Below are positions 52,264 through 60,113 of a stretch of 64,000 nt of DNA, piece by piece. Origin of the DNA: Bacillota bacterium (GTDB taxonomy: Bacteria; Bacillota; Clostridia; Christensenellales; SZUA-584); the NCBI GenBank assembly GCA_023399095.1, contig JAEWQS010000029.1, positions 1 through 64,000 on the forward strand, given 5' to 3'. The notes beneath the pieces were generated by a model. The model was not told the DNA's origin and did no database searches. It saw only the letters and a program-made list of their open reading frames with translations. Position 1 is the stretch's first letter, and the number at the start of each line of letters is the position of its first letter. The translations under genes were made by a program, and so were the position numbers.

Positions 52264-52404
52264 AAAATCCTCCGTCGTGCTTGATGCACGCCACCTCCTT
52301 TGGAAAGGAGGCTATGAAGCAAGATGCCGAACTAAAATGCTGCAACAACTTGCGAAAGGCTCCTTTTGAAAGGAACTGTCAGCGAAGCTGACTGAAGATA
52401 GTCC
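52264..52404. repeat. Inverted pair of palindromic interspersed elements (REP/MITE-like)
   Basis: Left unit 52264-52313 and right unit 52358-52404 are imperfect inverted copies of each other. Each combines a hairpin of the CTCC-TTTNGAAA-GGAG type with a second hairpin (GTCAGC-GAA-GCTGAC on the right, CGTGC-TTGAT-GCACG on the left). Units of this design are scattered through many Clostridia genomes. The remaining part of 52219-52543 holds no gene, only the helicase terminator. Confidence 0.7.
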
Positions 52405-52483
52405 ATGATCAATCGGTCAACTAGATATCGCCTGGGTTCGAAGGAGTATGAGGCTTTTTGTATTGACTTAGAGCCAAAAAAAT

Positions 52484-52516
52484 AAGCGCCCGCTTCATTT
52501 TAGCAGGCGCTTTCTT
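52484..52516 (-). terminator. Terminator of the DEAD-box helicase gene
   Basis: AAGCGCCCGC (52484-52493) pairs with GCAGGCGCTT (52503-52512) with one mismatch. On the minus strand it is followed by ATTTTTTTGG, a good U-tract, 28 bases after the helicase stop. The plus side also has T-rich sequence, so it may work in both directions. Confidence 0.8.
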
Positions 52517-52543
52517 GCGTTGTTTGAGTTTGGCGATGAGCCC

Positions 52544-53647
52544 TTACACGGCCTTTTCTTCTGTGATTTGCACGCGGAATTGCCTTTCAATGTCGGCGAT
52601 TCGTCCGCTGTCCTGCGGGCTCACGAGCGTGCAGGCGCGGCCTGTATGCCCGGCACGGCCTGTGCGGCCAATGCGGTGCACATAGTATTCCATCTTGTCG
52701 GGTATGTCGTAGTTGATCACAAGATCAATATCCTTCACATCGATGCCGCGCGCCGCGACGTCTGTGGCGATCATGATGTTTGTTTTGCCATTGCGAAACG
52801 CGTTCATGGTGGTGTCGCGCTGATTCTGGCTCAAATCGCCGTGCAGACAGCCTGTGGGCAATCCCTGCTCGCTGAGCAGCCTTTGCAGCAGTTTCACCTG
52901 CCGTTTCGTGTTGCAGAATACAAGCGCCAAACGGGGGCTTTCCTTTGATATCAGGGTTTGCACGGCTTTGCATTTGCCGCGTGTGCCGATGGTCAAATAC
53001 GACTGCTTGACGTTCGCGGTCGGCTCGTTGCAGCCGCCAACCTGTATACGTACCGCATCGTGCTGAAACTGCTTCACTATTCCCGATACCGCTTTGTTCA
53101 TGGTTGCCGAGAACAAGAGCGTCTGGTGTGCGTTCGTAATCTGCGAGAGTATAACCTTGATATCGGGCAAGAAGCCGAAATTGAGCATCTCATCTGCTTC
53201 ATCCAGCACCACTGTGCGGATGTTTTGCAGCTTTAGCACATTGCGTCCAATCATATCCTTGACGCGACCCGGTGTTCCGATGACGATCTGTGCGCCTGCG
53301 CGAAGCGCCCTAATCTGTACGCTTGCGGCTTGTCCGCCGTAAACGCTGACGATGCGAATCTTCGCATGAGCGGCAAGCACACGAAACACTTCCGTGATCT
53401 GCAACGCAAGCTCACGCGTGGGGCAAAGCACAAGTGTCTGTGTTTTTTGGTTGTTTAACAACGTTTTTTCGATAATGGGCACAGCAAATGCTGCCGTTTT
53501 GCCCGTTCCTGTCTGGGCAATGCCCATTATGTCCCAATTGCTCAATATCAGCTCTAATGTTTTTTCCTGAATCGGCGTGGGTGTGGTAAAGCCCGCTTTT
53601 TTAAGCGTGGCTTTCATCTCTTCCGAGAGTAATTCATAGTATTTCAA
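52544..53647 (-). CDS. DEAD-box ATP-dependent RNA helicase
   Basis: A 367-residue helicase core. The likely start is TTG 53647 (N terminus LKYYELLSEEMKATLKKAGF) with AGAGGA upstream; the frame further upstream runs through the terminator hairpin. Motifs in order: Q motif GFTTPTPIQEKTL, motif I AQTGTGKTA, Ia PTRELALQ, GG, Ib TPGR, II VLDEADEM, III SATM, IV LVFCNTKR, V ATDVAARGIDV and VI HRIGRTGRAG. It ends soon after the second RecA domain, without the long basic tail of CsdA-type helicases. It likely remodels structured RNA in ribosome assembly or mRNA decay, perhaps in the cold. A 240-base leader with an intrinsic terminator precedes it. Confidence 0.95.
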   Translation of the reverse strand: MKYYELLSEEMKATLKKAGFTTPTPIQEKTLELILSNWDIMGIAQTGTGKTAAFAVPIIEKTLLNNQKTQTLVLCPTRELALQITEVFRVLAAHAKIRIVSVYGGQAASVQIRALRAGAQIVIGTPGRVKDMIGRNVLKLQNIRTVVLDEADEMLNFGFLPDIKVILSQITNAHQTLLFSATMNKAVSGIVKQFQHDAVRIQVGGCNEPTANVKQSYLTIGTRGKCKAVQTLISKESPRLALVFCNTKRQVKLLQRLLSEQGLPTGCLHGDLSQNQRDTTMNAFRNGKTNIMIATDVAARGIDVKDIDLVINYDIPDKMEYYVHRIGRTGRAGHTGRACTLVSPQDSGRIADIERQFRVQITEEKAV

Positions 53648-53677
53648 TTTATCCTCTTTTCTTTTCCGGTGTTTACA

Positions 53678-53714
53678 TAAAAAACAAAGACCCTGCCGAT
53701 ATAGCAAAGTCTTT
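53678..53714 (-). terminator. Intrinsic terminator in the helicase leader (attenuator)
   Basis: On the minus strand an 11-bp stem (53704-53714 with 53686-53696, two G-U pairs) is followed by GTTTTTTATG. It lies downstream of the promoter at 53892-53920 and about 35 bases before the start codon. Transcripts should end here unless the hairpin is prevented from forming, so it is a candidate attenuator. Confidence 0.75.
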
Positions 53715-53778
53715 CGAATTTGTTATTACGCCACAAGTTTCATACTTTTAAGCCGGAGCCGGAAAGCCCCGATACGTC

Positions 53779-53800
53779 GTACGAGTCTCAATTCTCGTAC
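53779..53800 (-). promoter_or_regulatory. Leader hairpin upstream of the attenuator
   Basis: GTACGAG (53779-53785) and CTCGTAC (53794-53800) form a 7-bp stem with an 8-base loop in the helicase leader. It may belong to a structure that competes with or adjusts the terminator. Confidence 0.5.
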
Positions 53801-53891
53801 TGGCTGTATTAAAAATACGACTTGTTGTAAAGCGCGATTCGCTTGGAATGCTTTGCGGCTATGCGCAAACGATACTTATAATACAGACTTG

Positions 53892-53920
53892 ATTATACAT
53901 GAGTTAATATTATTTGTAAA
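53892..53920 (-). promoter_or_regulatory. Strong sigma-A promoter of the helicase gene
   Basis: On the minus strand TTTACA (53920-53915), a 17-base spacer and TATAAT (53897-53892). Transcription would start near 53885 and give a ~240-base untranslated leader. Confidence 0.85.
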
Positions 53921-54039
53921 GCCTGCCGCAATCGTGGAAGCACTTGTGCTCATTTTTGGAGGATATTGACACCGTATAGATGCCCTTCCATGGCGTCACT
54001 TAAATAGATATCCTCAGCTAAAAATTCTTTAGCGGGGAG

Positions 54040-55173
54040 TTACTCTGATTTCACCAAGCCTTTTTTAAAAGATGACTTATCTTTTGATTTCAGCAGCTTT
54101 TTGAAAGACAGCTTGGCAAGCTCAGTAATTGTTTGAAAAATGAATTTTTTCGTTTCCGGATCGATGTTTTTAATGGCATAAAGCAGAGCGGTTGCGCTTT
54201 TTTGCCATTCCTCCGACAGCTCATAAAAGTTATCGGTTTGCGTTTTTTCCAGCACCTCAAAAAGAGCATCGATAATCGCTTTGCGCTTTTCGTTCGTCAG
54301 CGTGCTTAGCCATTCGTTTAATGTGTGATTGCGCTTTAATACGCCTTCTTTTATGCCATCGGCATAAGAAAAATCGCCGTTCTCAACGATCCAAGTGAAT
54401 GGGTCATGCTGTTTGAAGCCGTGCCGGCTGCTTTTGACGACTGAATAATCCTCGTGATGCTGAAGCAGCATGCCAACCAGTGACTCTTCGGGCAGTGTGG
54501 TATGGATGCGTCTCTTCATATTTTGGTATTCAGGGCTGTCAAACAGGCCTGCCTTAAATCCGGGGCCGTCATGATTGTATACGCTGACAATGCGTTTTTG
54601 AGTTTTCGTATTGCACTTCATCGCAGAATAAATGGCGATATTGCCGCCTTTGGAATGCCCGCCCGTAAGAATTTTCATGAACATTGGCAGGCGTTTGGCG
54701 ACAGCGTTCAAGTATTCTACCCCTTCTTCCTGAGAGGGAATAGGGCTCATGTAAGCCATGTTGAAATCTTCTTTCCAGCCGATGTAGGTTGAATCCGTAC
54801 CTCGATAGGCGATATAAGCCGTGTTGTCACCCAGCAGGAATGTCACAGCGGCAAACTGTTTTTCCGTCACCGGATCAGTATGGTTGACATAGTGATTTAA
54901 CTGCACTTGGCGAAATCTCGGGCTGGCTGCCAGAGCGTGCAGAAAATCCAAGTGCGTATCGATATCGCGCATATTTGCAAACATCGATTCATACATTTCG
55001 GCCTTGAGCAGTTCCTGAATACGCACGGGCTTTGCTCTGTCTCGCAGGTGCGCAACGATACCCGCAAAATTGACATATGACAATTGCGAGAGAATAAGGC
55101 TGTCTACGGCGCCGAATTCTCTATCGCCTAAAACATCAAAGTTGTGTTTTAAATAATTTACGATATTATCCAT
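54040..55173 (-). CDS. Mbeg1-like (DUF2974) alpha/beta-hydrolase-fold protein
   Basis: A 377-residue protein taken from ATG 55173 (MDNIVNYLKHNFDVLGDREF); the frame continues upstream but overlaps the foldase gene and its terminator. The lipase-type nucleophile elbow is GGHSKGGNIAIYSAMKC, preceded by AYRGTDSTYIGWKEDFNM and followed by NHDGPGFK, which is how DUF2974 proteins look. The family is related to lipases but its substrate is unknown. A C-terminal ~100-residue region is helical and Lys-rich. The ribosome site is weak. It stands between the helicase and the foldase gene and seems to be transcribed alone. Confidence 0.82.
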   Translation of the reverse strand: MDNIVNYLKHNFDVLGDREFGAVDSLILSQLSYVNFAGIVAHLRDRAKPVRIQELLKAEMYESMFANMRDIDTHLDFLHALAASPRFRQVQLNHYVNHTDPVTEKQFAAVTFLLGDNTAYIAYRGTDSTYIGWKEDFNMAYMSPIPSQEEGVEYLNAVAKRLPMFMKILTGGHSKGGNIAIYSAMKCNTKTQKRIVSVYNHDGPGFKAGLFDSPEYQNMKRRIHTTLPEESLVGMLLQHHEDYSVVKSSRHGFKQHDPFTWIVENGDFSYADGIKEGVLKRNHTLNEWLSTLTNEKRKAIIDALFEVLEKTQTDNFYELSEEWQKSATALLYAIKNIDPETKKFIFQTITELAKLSFKKLLKSKDKSSFKKGLVKSE

Positions 55174-55235
55174 AATGCTTATATAAACGCCGCAGATGCA
55201 TTGAAACATGCTATACCGATTTTGCTTATGCCGGC

Positions 55236-55267
55236 AAACGAAAAGCGCCCACATGCGCAGGCGCTTT
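55236..55267 (-). terminator. Terminator after the foldase lipoprotein gene
   Basis: On the minus strand AAAGCGCC and GGCGCTTT (55267-55260 with 55249-55242) form an 8-bp stem with a 10-base loop, followed by TTCGTTTG. It lies 16 bases beyond the foldase stop. Confidence 0.7.
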
Positions 55268-55282
55268 GAGTCGCTACAAGTA

Positions 55283-56518
55283 TTAGTATCTTTCTGGGAA
55301 CATTTTGAGCGTGCCCGCTTCCTTGGCCGCATCGACCCACCCATTGGTGACAGTGGTCCATTCATCTTGCTTTTTGCCGGCCAGCATCTCAGATTTGATA
55401 TCGTCCTTTACGTCTTCAAAAGGCACAACACCTGCCAGCAGCTTCACGCTCTGTATGAAGTAAACGCCGTTATAGTTGACAACCGGCTCGCTGACTTGAC
55501 CTGCCGTAGTAAGCGTTGCCACCGCATCAAGATAGCCCGGGATGTCCGATTTTTTATACGGACCCGTCACAGTACCTTCGGTCTTGCTGGGCTCGTAGGA
55601 ATATGCTGTATCTTCGTTATATTCGTCCATCAGCGTGGTGAAATCTTCACCGGCTGCGATACGGGACTGTATGTCGTCAATCTTTGTCTGCAAAGCCGCT
55701 TTGCCTTTGCCGATCAGCTCGTCATATTTGGCCGTGTCGTCTTCACCGTAAGCGGCGGCGGCGGAACTCTTGGTTTCGTCGTCAAACTTAAGGAAAATAT
55801 GGCGTACTTTCATGTACCCTTCAGGATATACAAGTGAACGTCCTCCAAATGAAGCTTGCATTTCGAAAAAAGACGGATCATTTTCTATGTTGCCCTGCTG
55901 GATGCTGACGTTGCTGTCGTAGCTAGACTTTACTTCTTCGTCCGTCACAGCGATGTCTTTGATGAAATATTCATACACCTTGTTGAGTATAAATTCTCTC
56001 TCAATCTGGGCACGAAGCGTATCGGCTGTATAGCCGATGGCGTCAAAATAGTCGTTCATTGCTTTTTCGTATTCTTCGTCGTAATTCAGCGTGTCATCTG
56101 AATCCGCGGCTGACTGAGCCGTAAATTCGGCATAGGATTTAATTGAATCCATAGTGCTGTTATACTGTTCATCGATATCGGCAGTATCGTCTTCGGTCAG
56201 TTTGTCGAGCCCAAGCTCTGTTGCCTTTTCCAGAGCAAGTTCGTTGATCGCAAGCTGTTTGATGGTATCTTCTTTGTATGGCTCCCAATAGGTTTCATCT
56301 GATTCAACATATTCCAGCGTCATTCCTTGCTGGGATAGGCTTTCCGTCATATACTTGACAACCTCGCCCTTGGTGATGTCGGCGTCCTTGTACTCCGCGA
56401 GCACTTTTGCGTTATCAATGGCATCGGCTTTTTCCTGGTCGATGTCGATCAAGCTGCAGCCGCCGGAAAAAATGAGTGAAGCGCAGAGCAGCAGCGCAAC
56501 GATTTTTCTTTTGTTCAT
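55283..56518 (-). CDS. PrsA/SurA-like peptidyl-prolyl isomerase lipoprotein
   Basis: A 411-residue lipoprotein with AAGGAGACTTCC before ATG 56518. The signal peptide ends LIFSGGCSLI, Cys at residue 21. The N-terminal part is a long acidic helical chaperone domain (SurA_N-like). A parvulin-type domain follows, recognisable by VRHIFLKFDDE, IAAGEDFTTLMDEYNEDTA, GTVTGPYKKSDIPGYLDAV and GQVSEPVVNYNGVYFIQSVK, although part of it is split by an Ala-rich insertion. It would sit outside the membrane and help exported proteins to fold. The family in Clostridia is often longer than Bacillus PrsA (~290). Confidence 0.88.
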   Translation of the reverse strand: MNKRKIVALLLCASLIFSGGCSLIDIDQEKADAIDNAKVLAEYKDADITKGEVVKYMTESLSQQGMTLEYVESDETYWEPYKEDTIKQLAINELALEKATELGLDKLTEDDTADIDEQYNSTMDSIKSYAEFTAQSAADSDDTLNYDEEYEKAMNDYFDAIGYTADTLRAQIEREFILNKVYEYFIKDIAVTDEEVKSSYDSNVSIQQGNIENDPSFFEMQASFGGRSLVYPEGYMKVRHIFLKFDDETKSSAAAAYGEDDTAKYDELIGKGKAALQTKIDDIQSRIAAGEDFTTLMDEYNEDTAYSYEPSKTEGTVTGPYKKSDIPGYLDAVATLTTAGQVSEPVVNYNGVYFIQSVKLLAGVVPFEDVKDDIKSEMLAGKKQDEWTTVTNGWVDAAKEAGTLKMFPERY

Positions 56519-56739
56519 GGAAGTCTCCTTAGCGTATTTGGCCTTCTTGCATTTATGTCATGCAAATATTAAAATTTTAGCACTTCAGCGCCCAAACGTC
56601 AACGCTTTGGCTCAAGGGCTCAAAATAAGAAAATTCACAGACATTGGTAAAGCTATATGATAAAATGTTATTGAAAAACAGAAAATAAATAGCGATAATA
56701 TGTATAACAGGGATCAGTTTGGAAATGAAAGGAAGTTTC

Positions 56740-57696
56740 ATGAATATAAGCAGAGACAAGCTTGAACAGATATATGAAAGAATGCTGCTAACCCGGCACT
56801 TCGAAGAAAAGGTGGCGTATCTTTTTTCTATGGGCACAGTGCACGGCACCACGCACCTCTATGTGGGCGAAGAAGCGGTGGCGGCGGGTGTAAGCGCTGC
56901 GCTTAATTGCGATGATGTGATCGCAAGCACACACCGCGGACACGGACACTGCATATCAAAGGGAATCGACCTGCCGCGTATGATGGCGGAGTTCTTAGGC
57001 AAGGAAGCGGGTTACTGCAAGGGCAAGGGCGGTTCGATGCATATTGCCGATCTGGAAAGCGGAAATTTGGGTGCCAACGGCATTGTGGGCGGCGGTATTC
57101 CGCTTGCGGTGGGCGCGGCGCTGGCCGCGCAGATGCAAAACAAAGATCGCATCGTTGTGTGCTTTTTCGGCGACGGCGCGTCCAACCAGGGCTCGTTCCA
57201 TGAGTCGCTCAACCTCGCGTCGATATGGAAGCTGCCTGTGCTTTTCGTCTGTGAGGACAACAAATACGGCATGTCTATGAGCAGCAGCCGTTCCATGAAC
57301 ATCGGCGATATCTCGCTGCGTGCGCAGAGCTATGGCATAAAGGGCAAAACGATAGACGGAAACGACGCTGTGGCAGTGTATACGCAAGCCAGCGAGGCGC
57401 GGGCGTATGTGAAGGAAAACGGCCCCATGCTGCTTGTGTGCGATACGTACCGTCTGCTCGGGCATTCCAAAAGCGACGCGAACGTGTATCGCTCCAAGGA
57501 TGAGATCGCGCAGTGGAAAACCAAAGACCCGATTGCGCGCATGAGGGCATCAATGCTGCAAAGCGGTCTGTTCGCAGAGGATAAGCTGGAGCACATGGCT
57601 CGGCACGCCAAGCAGACCATAGAAGATGCGCTTAAGTTCGCGCAAAGCTGTCCGTATCCGTCCACAGACACCGTCTGCGACGATGTGTACGCATAA
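56740..57696 (+). CDS. acoA: 2-oxo acid (acetoin/pyruvate) dehydrogenase E1, alpha subunit
   Basis: A 318-residue TPP enzyme subunit. ATG 56740 follows AAAGGAAG. It has RHFEEKVAYLFSMGTVHGTTH, the STHRGHGHCISKG element, GKGGSMHIAD, GIVGGGIPLAVGAALAAQ and the TPP/Mg motif FFGDGASNQGSFHESLNLAS. Length and these motifs fit acetoin dehydrogenase AcoA as well as small pyruvate dehydrogenase E1-alpha. The beta and E2 genes follow at 11-base spacing in each case. The complex would oxidise acetoin or a 2-oxo acid to an acyl-CoA. Substrate cannot be decided from sequence alone. Confidence 0.9.
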   Translation: MNISRDKLEQIYERMLLTRHFEEKVAYLFSMGTVHGTTHLYVGEEAVAAGVSAALNCDDVIASTHRGHGHCISKGIDLPRMMAEFLGKEAGYCKGKGGSMHIADLESGNLGANGIVGGGIPLAVGAALAAQMQNKDRIVVCFFGDGASNQGSFHESLNLASIWKLPVLFVCEDNKYGMSMSSSRSMNIGDISLRAQSYGIKGKTIDGNDAVAVYTQASEARAYVKENGPMLLVCDTYRLLGHSKSDANVYRSKDEIAQWKTKDPIARMRASMLQSGLFAEDKLEHMARHAKQTIEDALKFAQSCPYPSTDTVCDDVYA

Positions 57697-57707
57697 AGGA
57701 GAAACGA

Positions 57708-58691
57708 ATGAGAGAATTGACATATGCGCAGGCCATCCGGGAAGCGATGACGCTGGAGATGCGCCGCGATGAAAACATATTTTTGATGGGGGAGGATGTC
57801 GGGCTGTACGGCGGCGCTTTTGGCGTGTCGGCGGGCATGTTTGAGGAGTTCGGTGAAGCACGCGTGAAGGATACGCCCATATCCGAAGCTGTAATCGTGG
57901 GCGCGGCGGCAGGCGCGGCGGCAATGGGCATGCGGCCCATTGCGGAGATCATGTTCAGCGACTTCTTGACCATTGCGATGGATCAGCTTGTGAATCAGGC
58001 TGCCAAAATGCGCTATATGTTCGGCGGCAAAGCGCGTGTTCCCATGGTGGTGCGCGCGGCATCCGGCTCGGGAACGGGCGCGGCGGCGCAGCACAGCCAA
58101 AGCCCGGAAGCGTGGTTCTGCAACGCACCGGGTCTCAAGGTGGTCATGCCGTCTACACCGGCGGACGCCAAGGGGCTGTTGATCTCCGCGATACGCGACG
58201 ATAACCCTGTGCTGTTCTTTGAACCAAAGGTGCTCTATCGCAGCAAGGGCGAAGTGCCCGAAGGAGATTATACGGTGCCGCTCGGCAAAGCGGATATCAA
58301 GCGCGAAGGCACCGACCTTACGATCATCTCATACGGGCGTATGCTGCCGGTGTGTCTTGAAGCGACGGCGCAGCTTGAAAAAAGCGAGGACATCAGCGCT
58401 GAGGTTGTCGATCCGCGCACGCTTGTGCCGCTCGATAAGGAGACGATTATCGCATCGGTCAGCAAAACAGGGCGCGTGCTTATCGTGCATGAGGCGTGCC
58501 AGACGGGCGGCTTCGGCGGCGAACTGGCCGCAGTGATTGCGGACAGCGAAGCGTTCTATAAGCTGGATGCGCCGATACGGCGCTGCTGCGGGCTTGATGT
58601 GCCCATACCCTACTGCCCCGATCTGGAGAAAAACGTGGTGCCCGGCAAAGACGTGATTATCGAAAACGCGCTGTCGCTGGTGCGCGGCTAG
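57708..58691 (+). CDS. acoB: 2-oxo acid (acetoin/pyruvate) dehydrogenase E1, beta subunit
   Basis: A 327-residue subunit behind AAAGGAG. Typical elements are ELTYAQAIREAMTLEMRRDE, LMGEDVGLYGGAFGVSAGMF, DTPISEAVIVGAAAGAAAMG, PIAEIMFSDFLTIAMDQLVNQ and RAASGSGTGAAAQHSQSPEAW, the last near the active site. The C-terminal domain has VDPRTLVPLDKETI and VHEACQTGGFGGELAA. It forms the heterotetrameric E1 with the preceding subunit. GC content is higher here than in most of the window. Confidence 0.92.
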   Translation: MRELTYAQAIREAMTLEMRRDENIFLMGEDVGLYGGAFGVSAGMFEEFGEARVKDTPISEAVIVGAAAGAAAMGMRPIAEIMFSDFLTIAMDQLVNQAAKMRYMFGGKARVPMVVRAASGSGTGAAAQHSQSPEAWFCNAPGLKVVMPSTPADAKGLLISAIRDDNPVLFFEPKVLYRSKGEVPEGDYTVPLGKADIKREGTDLTIISYGRMLPVCLEATAQLEKSEDISAEVVDPRTLVPLDKETIIASVSKTGRVLIVHEACQTGGFGGELAAVIADSEAFYKLDAPIRRCCGLDVPIPYCPDLEKNVVPGKDVIIENALSLVRG

Positions 58692-58702
58692 AGGGGGCGT
58701 AT

Positions 58703-59848
58703 ATGGCATATAGCGTGATTATGCCCAAAGCAGGCATGATGATGGAAACAGGCCGCGTGATGCGGTGGTTTAAAAAGGAAGGCGAGCAGATCGAGGCGGG
58801 CGAGCCGCTGCTTGAGATAGAGACGGACAAAACGACGATGGAGATTGAAGCGGGGGAGAGCGGCGTGCTGCTCAAAATTCGTGCCCACTCGGGCGCTGTG
58901 GTGCCCGTGACGCAGACGATCGGCTATATCGGTAAGCCCGGCGAGCCGCTGCCCAAGGATGAGCCCATCCGCGTTGTTTCCGAAAAGCAGACGTCATCAT
59001 ACGAATGGAACAGACCCAGAGCCGTGGTGAGAACGGACACAGGCGTACTGGCGACACCTGCGGCGCGCGCGTTGGCGCGTCAAAAGGGCGTGGCGCTTGG
59101 CAGCGTGCAGCCATCCGGCAGCTATGGTCAGATCAAGGCGACGGATGTGGCAGCGCATGGCGGCAACAAGCTGGTGCCGCATTCGGCGATGCGGCGCACG
59201 ATTGCGCGGCGGATGCAGCAAAGCCATACCGAAATTCCTGCTGTCACGCAGCACAGCATCGCGGATGTGACAGAGATGATGGTGCTCCGCAGCGTGATAA
59301 ACGCCAAGGACGGTGCCCATCTGACCGTGAATGACTTTGTGGTGAAGGCGACGGCCACAGCGCTCAAAGAACAGCCGCATATCAACGCATCGTTTGCACC
59401 CGAAGGCATTGTGATTAAGGATCATGTGCATATCGGTATCGCGGTGACGCGCGAGGACGGGCTGATTGTGCCCGTGCTGAGAGACGCGGATATGCTCTCG
59501 ATATTTCAGATATCGCAAAACGCCAAGGCGCTTGCTGAAAAAGCAAGAACCGGCAAGCTGTTGCCCGACGAATACACGGGCGGCACGTTTACAGTGAGCA
59601 ATCTTGGCGCATATGGTGTGACAGTGTTCACACCGATGATCAACCCGCCCGAGAGCGCGATACTCGGCGTTTGCGCCATCGAGCAGCGGCTGGAGATGGA
59701 CGACGAGGGGAAGATCGAAAAACGGCTTAAGATGGGGCTGTCGCTCACGTACGATCATCGCAGCATAGACGGTGCGCAGGCAGCATTGTTTACCGCAAGG
59801 ATCATTGAATTGCTGGAAAAGCCTGAAGGGTTCATTCACGAATCGTAG
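58703..59848 (+). CDS. acoC: 2-oxo acid dehydrogenase E2 (lipoyl acyltransferase)
   Basis: A 381-residue E2. The N-terminal lipoyl domain has EIETDKTTMEIEA with the lipoylated Lys at about residue 42. A peripheral-subunit-binding domain follows, VLATPAARALARQKGVALGS and SYGQIKATDV. The catalytic core has PHSAMRRTIARRMQQSHTEI, FTVSNLGAYGVTVFTPMINP and the active-site DHRSIDGAQAALF. It transfers the acyl group to CoA. No dihydrolipoamide dehydrogenase (E3) gene follows; the operon ends at the terminator at 60007. E3 must be encoded elsewhere or shared with another complex. Confidence 0.93.
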   Translation: MAYSVIMPKAGMMMETGRVMRWFKKEGEQIEAGEPLLEIETDKTTMEIEAGESGVLLKIRAHSGAVVPVTQTIGYIGKPGEPLPKDEPIRVVSEKQTSSYEWNRPRAVVRTDTGVLATPAARALARQKGVALGSVQPSGSYGQIKATDVAAHGGNKLVPHSAMRRTIARRMQQSHTEIPAVTQHSIADVTEMMVLRSVINAKDGAHLTVNDFVVKATATALKEQPHINASFAPEGIVIKDHVHIGIAVTREDGLIVPVLRDADMLSIFQISQNAKALAEKARTGKLLPDEYTGGTFTVSNLGAYGVTVFTPMINPPESAILGVCAIEQRLEMDDEGKIEKRLKMGLSLTYDHRSIDGAQAALFTARIIELLEKPEGFIHES

Positions 59849-59885
59849 GGGGGCTCCACGTGTTCGCGTGCGGTGAGAAAACGTA

Positions 59886-59976
59886 TAGATCCTTCGTTGC
59901 TGTGCGCCTCAGGATGACAAACGCGATTGCAGTTAACGGATATGTTACTGTAGGGAACGACCTCTGTGTCGTTCCG
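59886..59976. repeat. Two short interspersed repeat units
   Basis: Unit one (59886-59919) has ATCCTTCG...AGGATGACA, a pattern seen in intergenic repeats of many bacteria. Unit two (59950-59976) is a hairpin with 8-bp arms GGAACGAC and GTCGTTCC. Both lie between acoC and its terminator, in non-coding sequence. Confidence 0.5.
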
Positions 59977-60006
59977 CATGGAGCGCAATCGCCCTGTAAA
60001 CATACC

Positions 60007-60042
60007 AAAAGAGCCATGCAGCTTATGCCGCACGGCTCTTTT
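60007..60042 (+). terminator. Terminator of the 2-oxo acid dehydrogenase operon
   Basis: AAAAGAGCC (60007-60015) pairs perfectly with GGCTCTTTT (60034-60042), and the T-run is part of the stem. The structure is symmetric and could also act on minus-strand transcripts from the DUF4097 gene, which ends at 60114. Confidence 0.8.
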
Positions 60043-60113
60043 GCGTCCCCGCAAAGCGTAGCTTTTTGGGGTGTCTTATATCCGGCGATTTAACGGTTTT
60101 TTTGCCGGAAACT

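Noticed and set aside
57330..58100. 256-residue minus-strand frame across acoA/acoB
   Set aside because: Shadow of two well-supported plus-strand genes in GC-richer DNA; composition rich in Arg/His/Cys is typical of antisense frames.
58997..59839. 280-residue minus-strand frame inside acoC
   Set aside because: Antisense shadow; the plus frame carries lipoyl, binding and catalytic E2 motifs.
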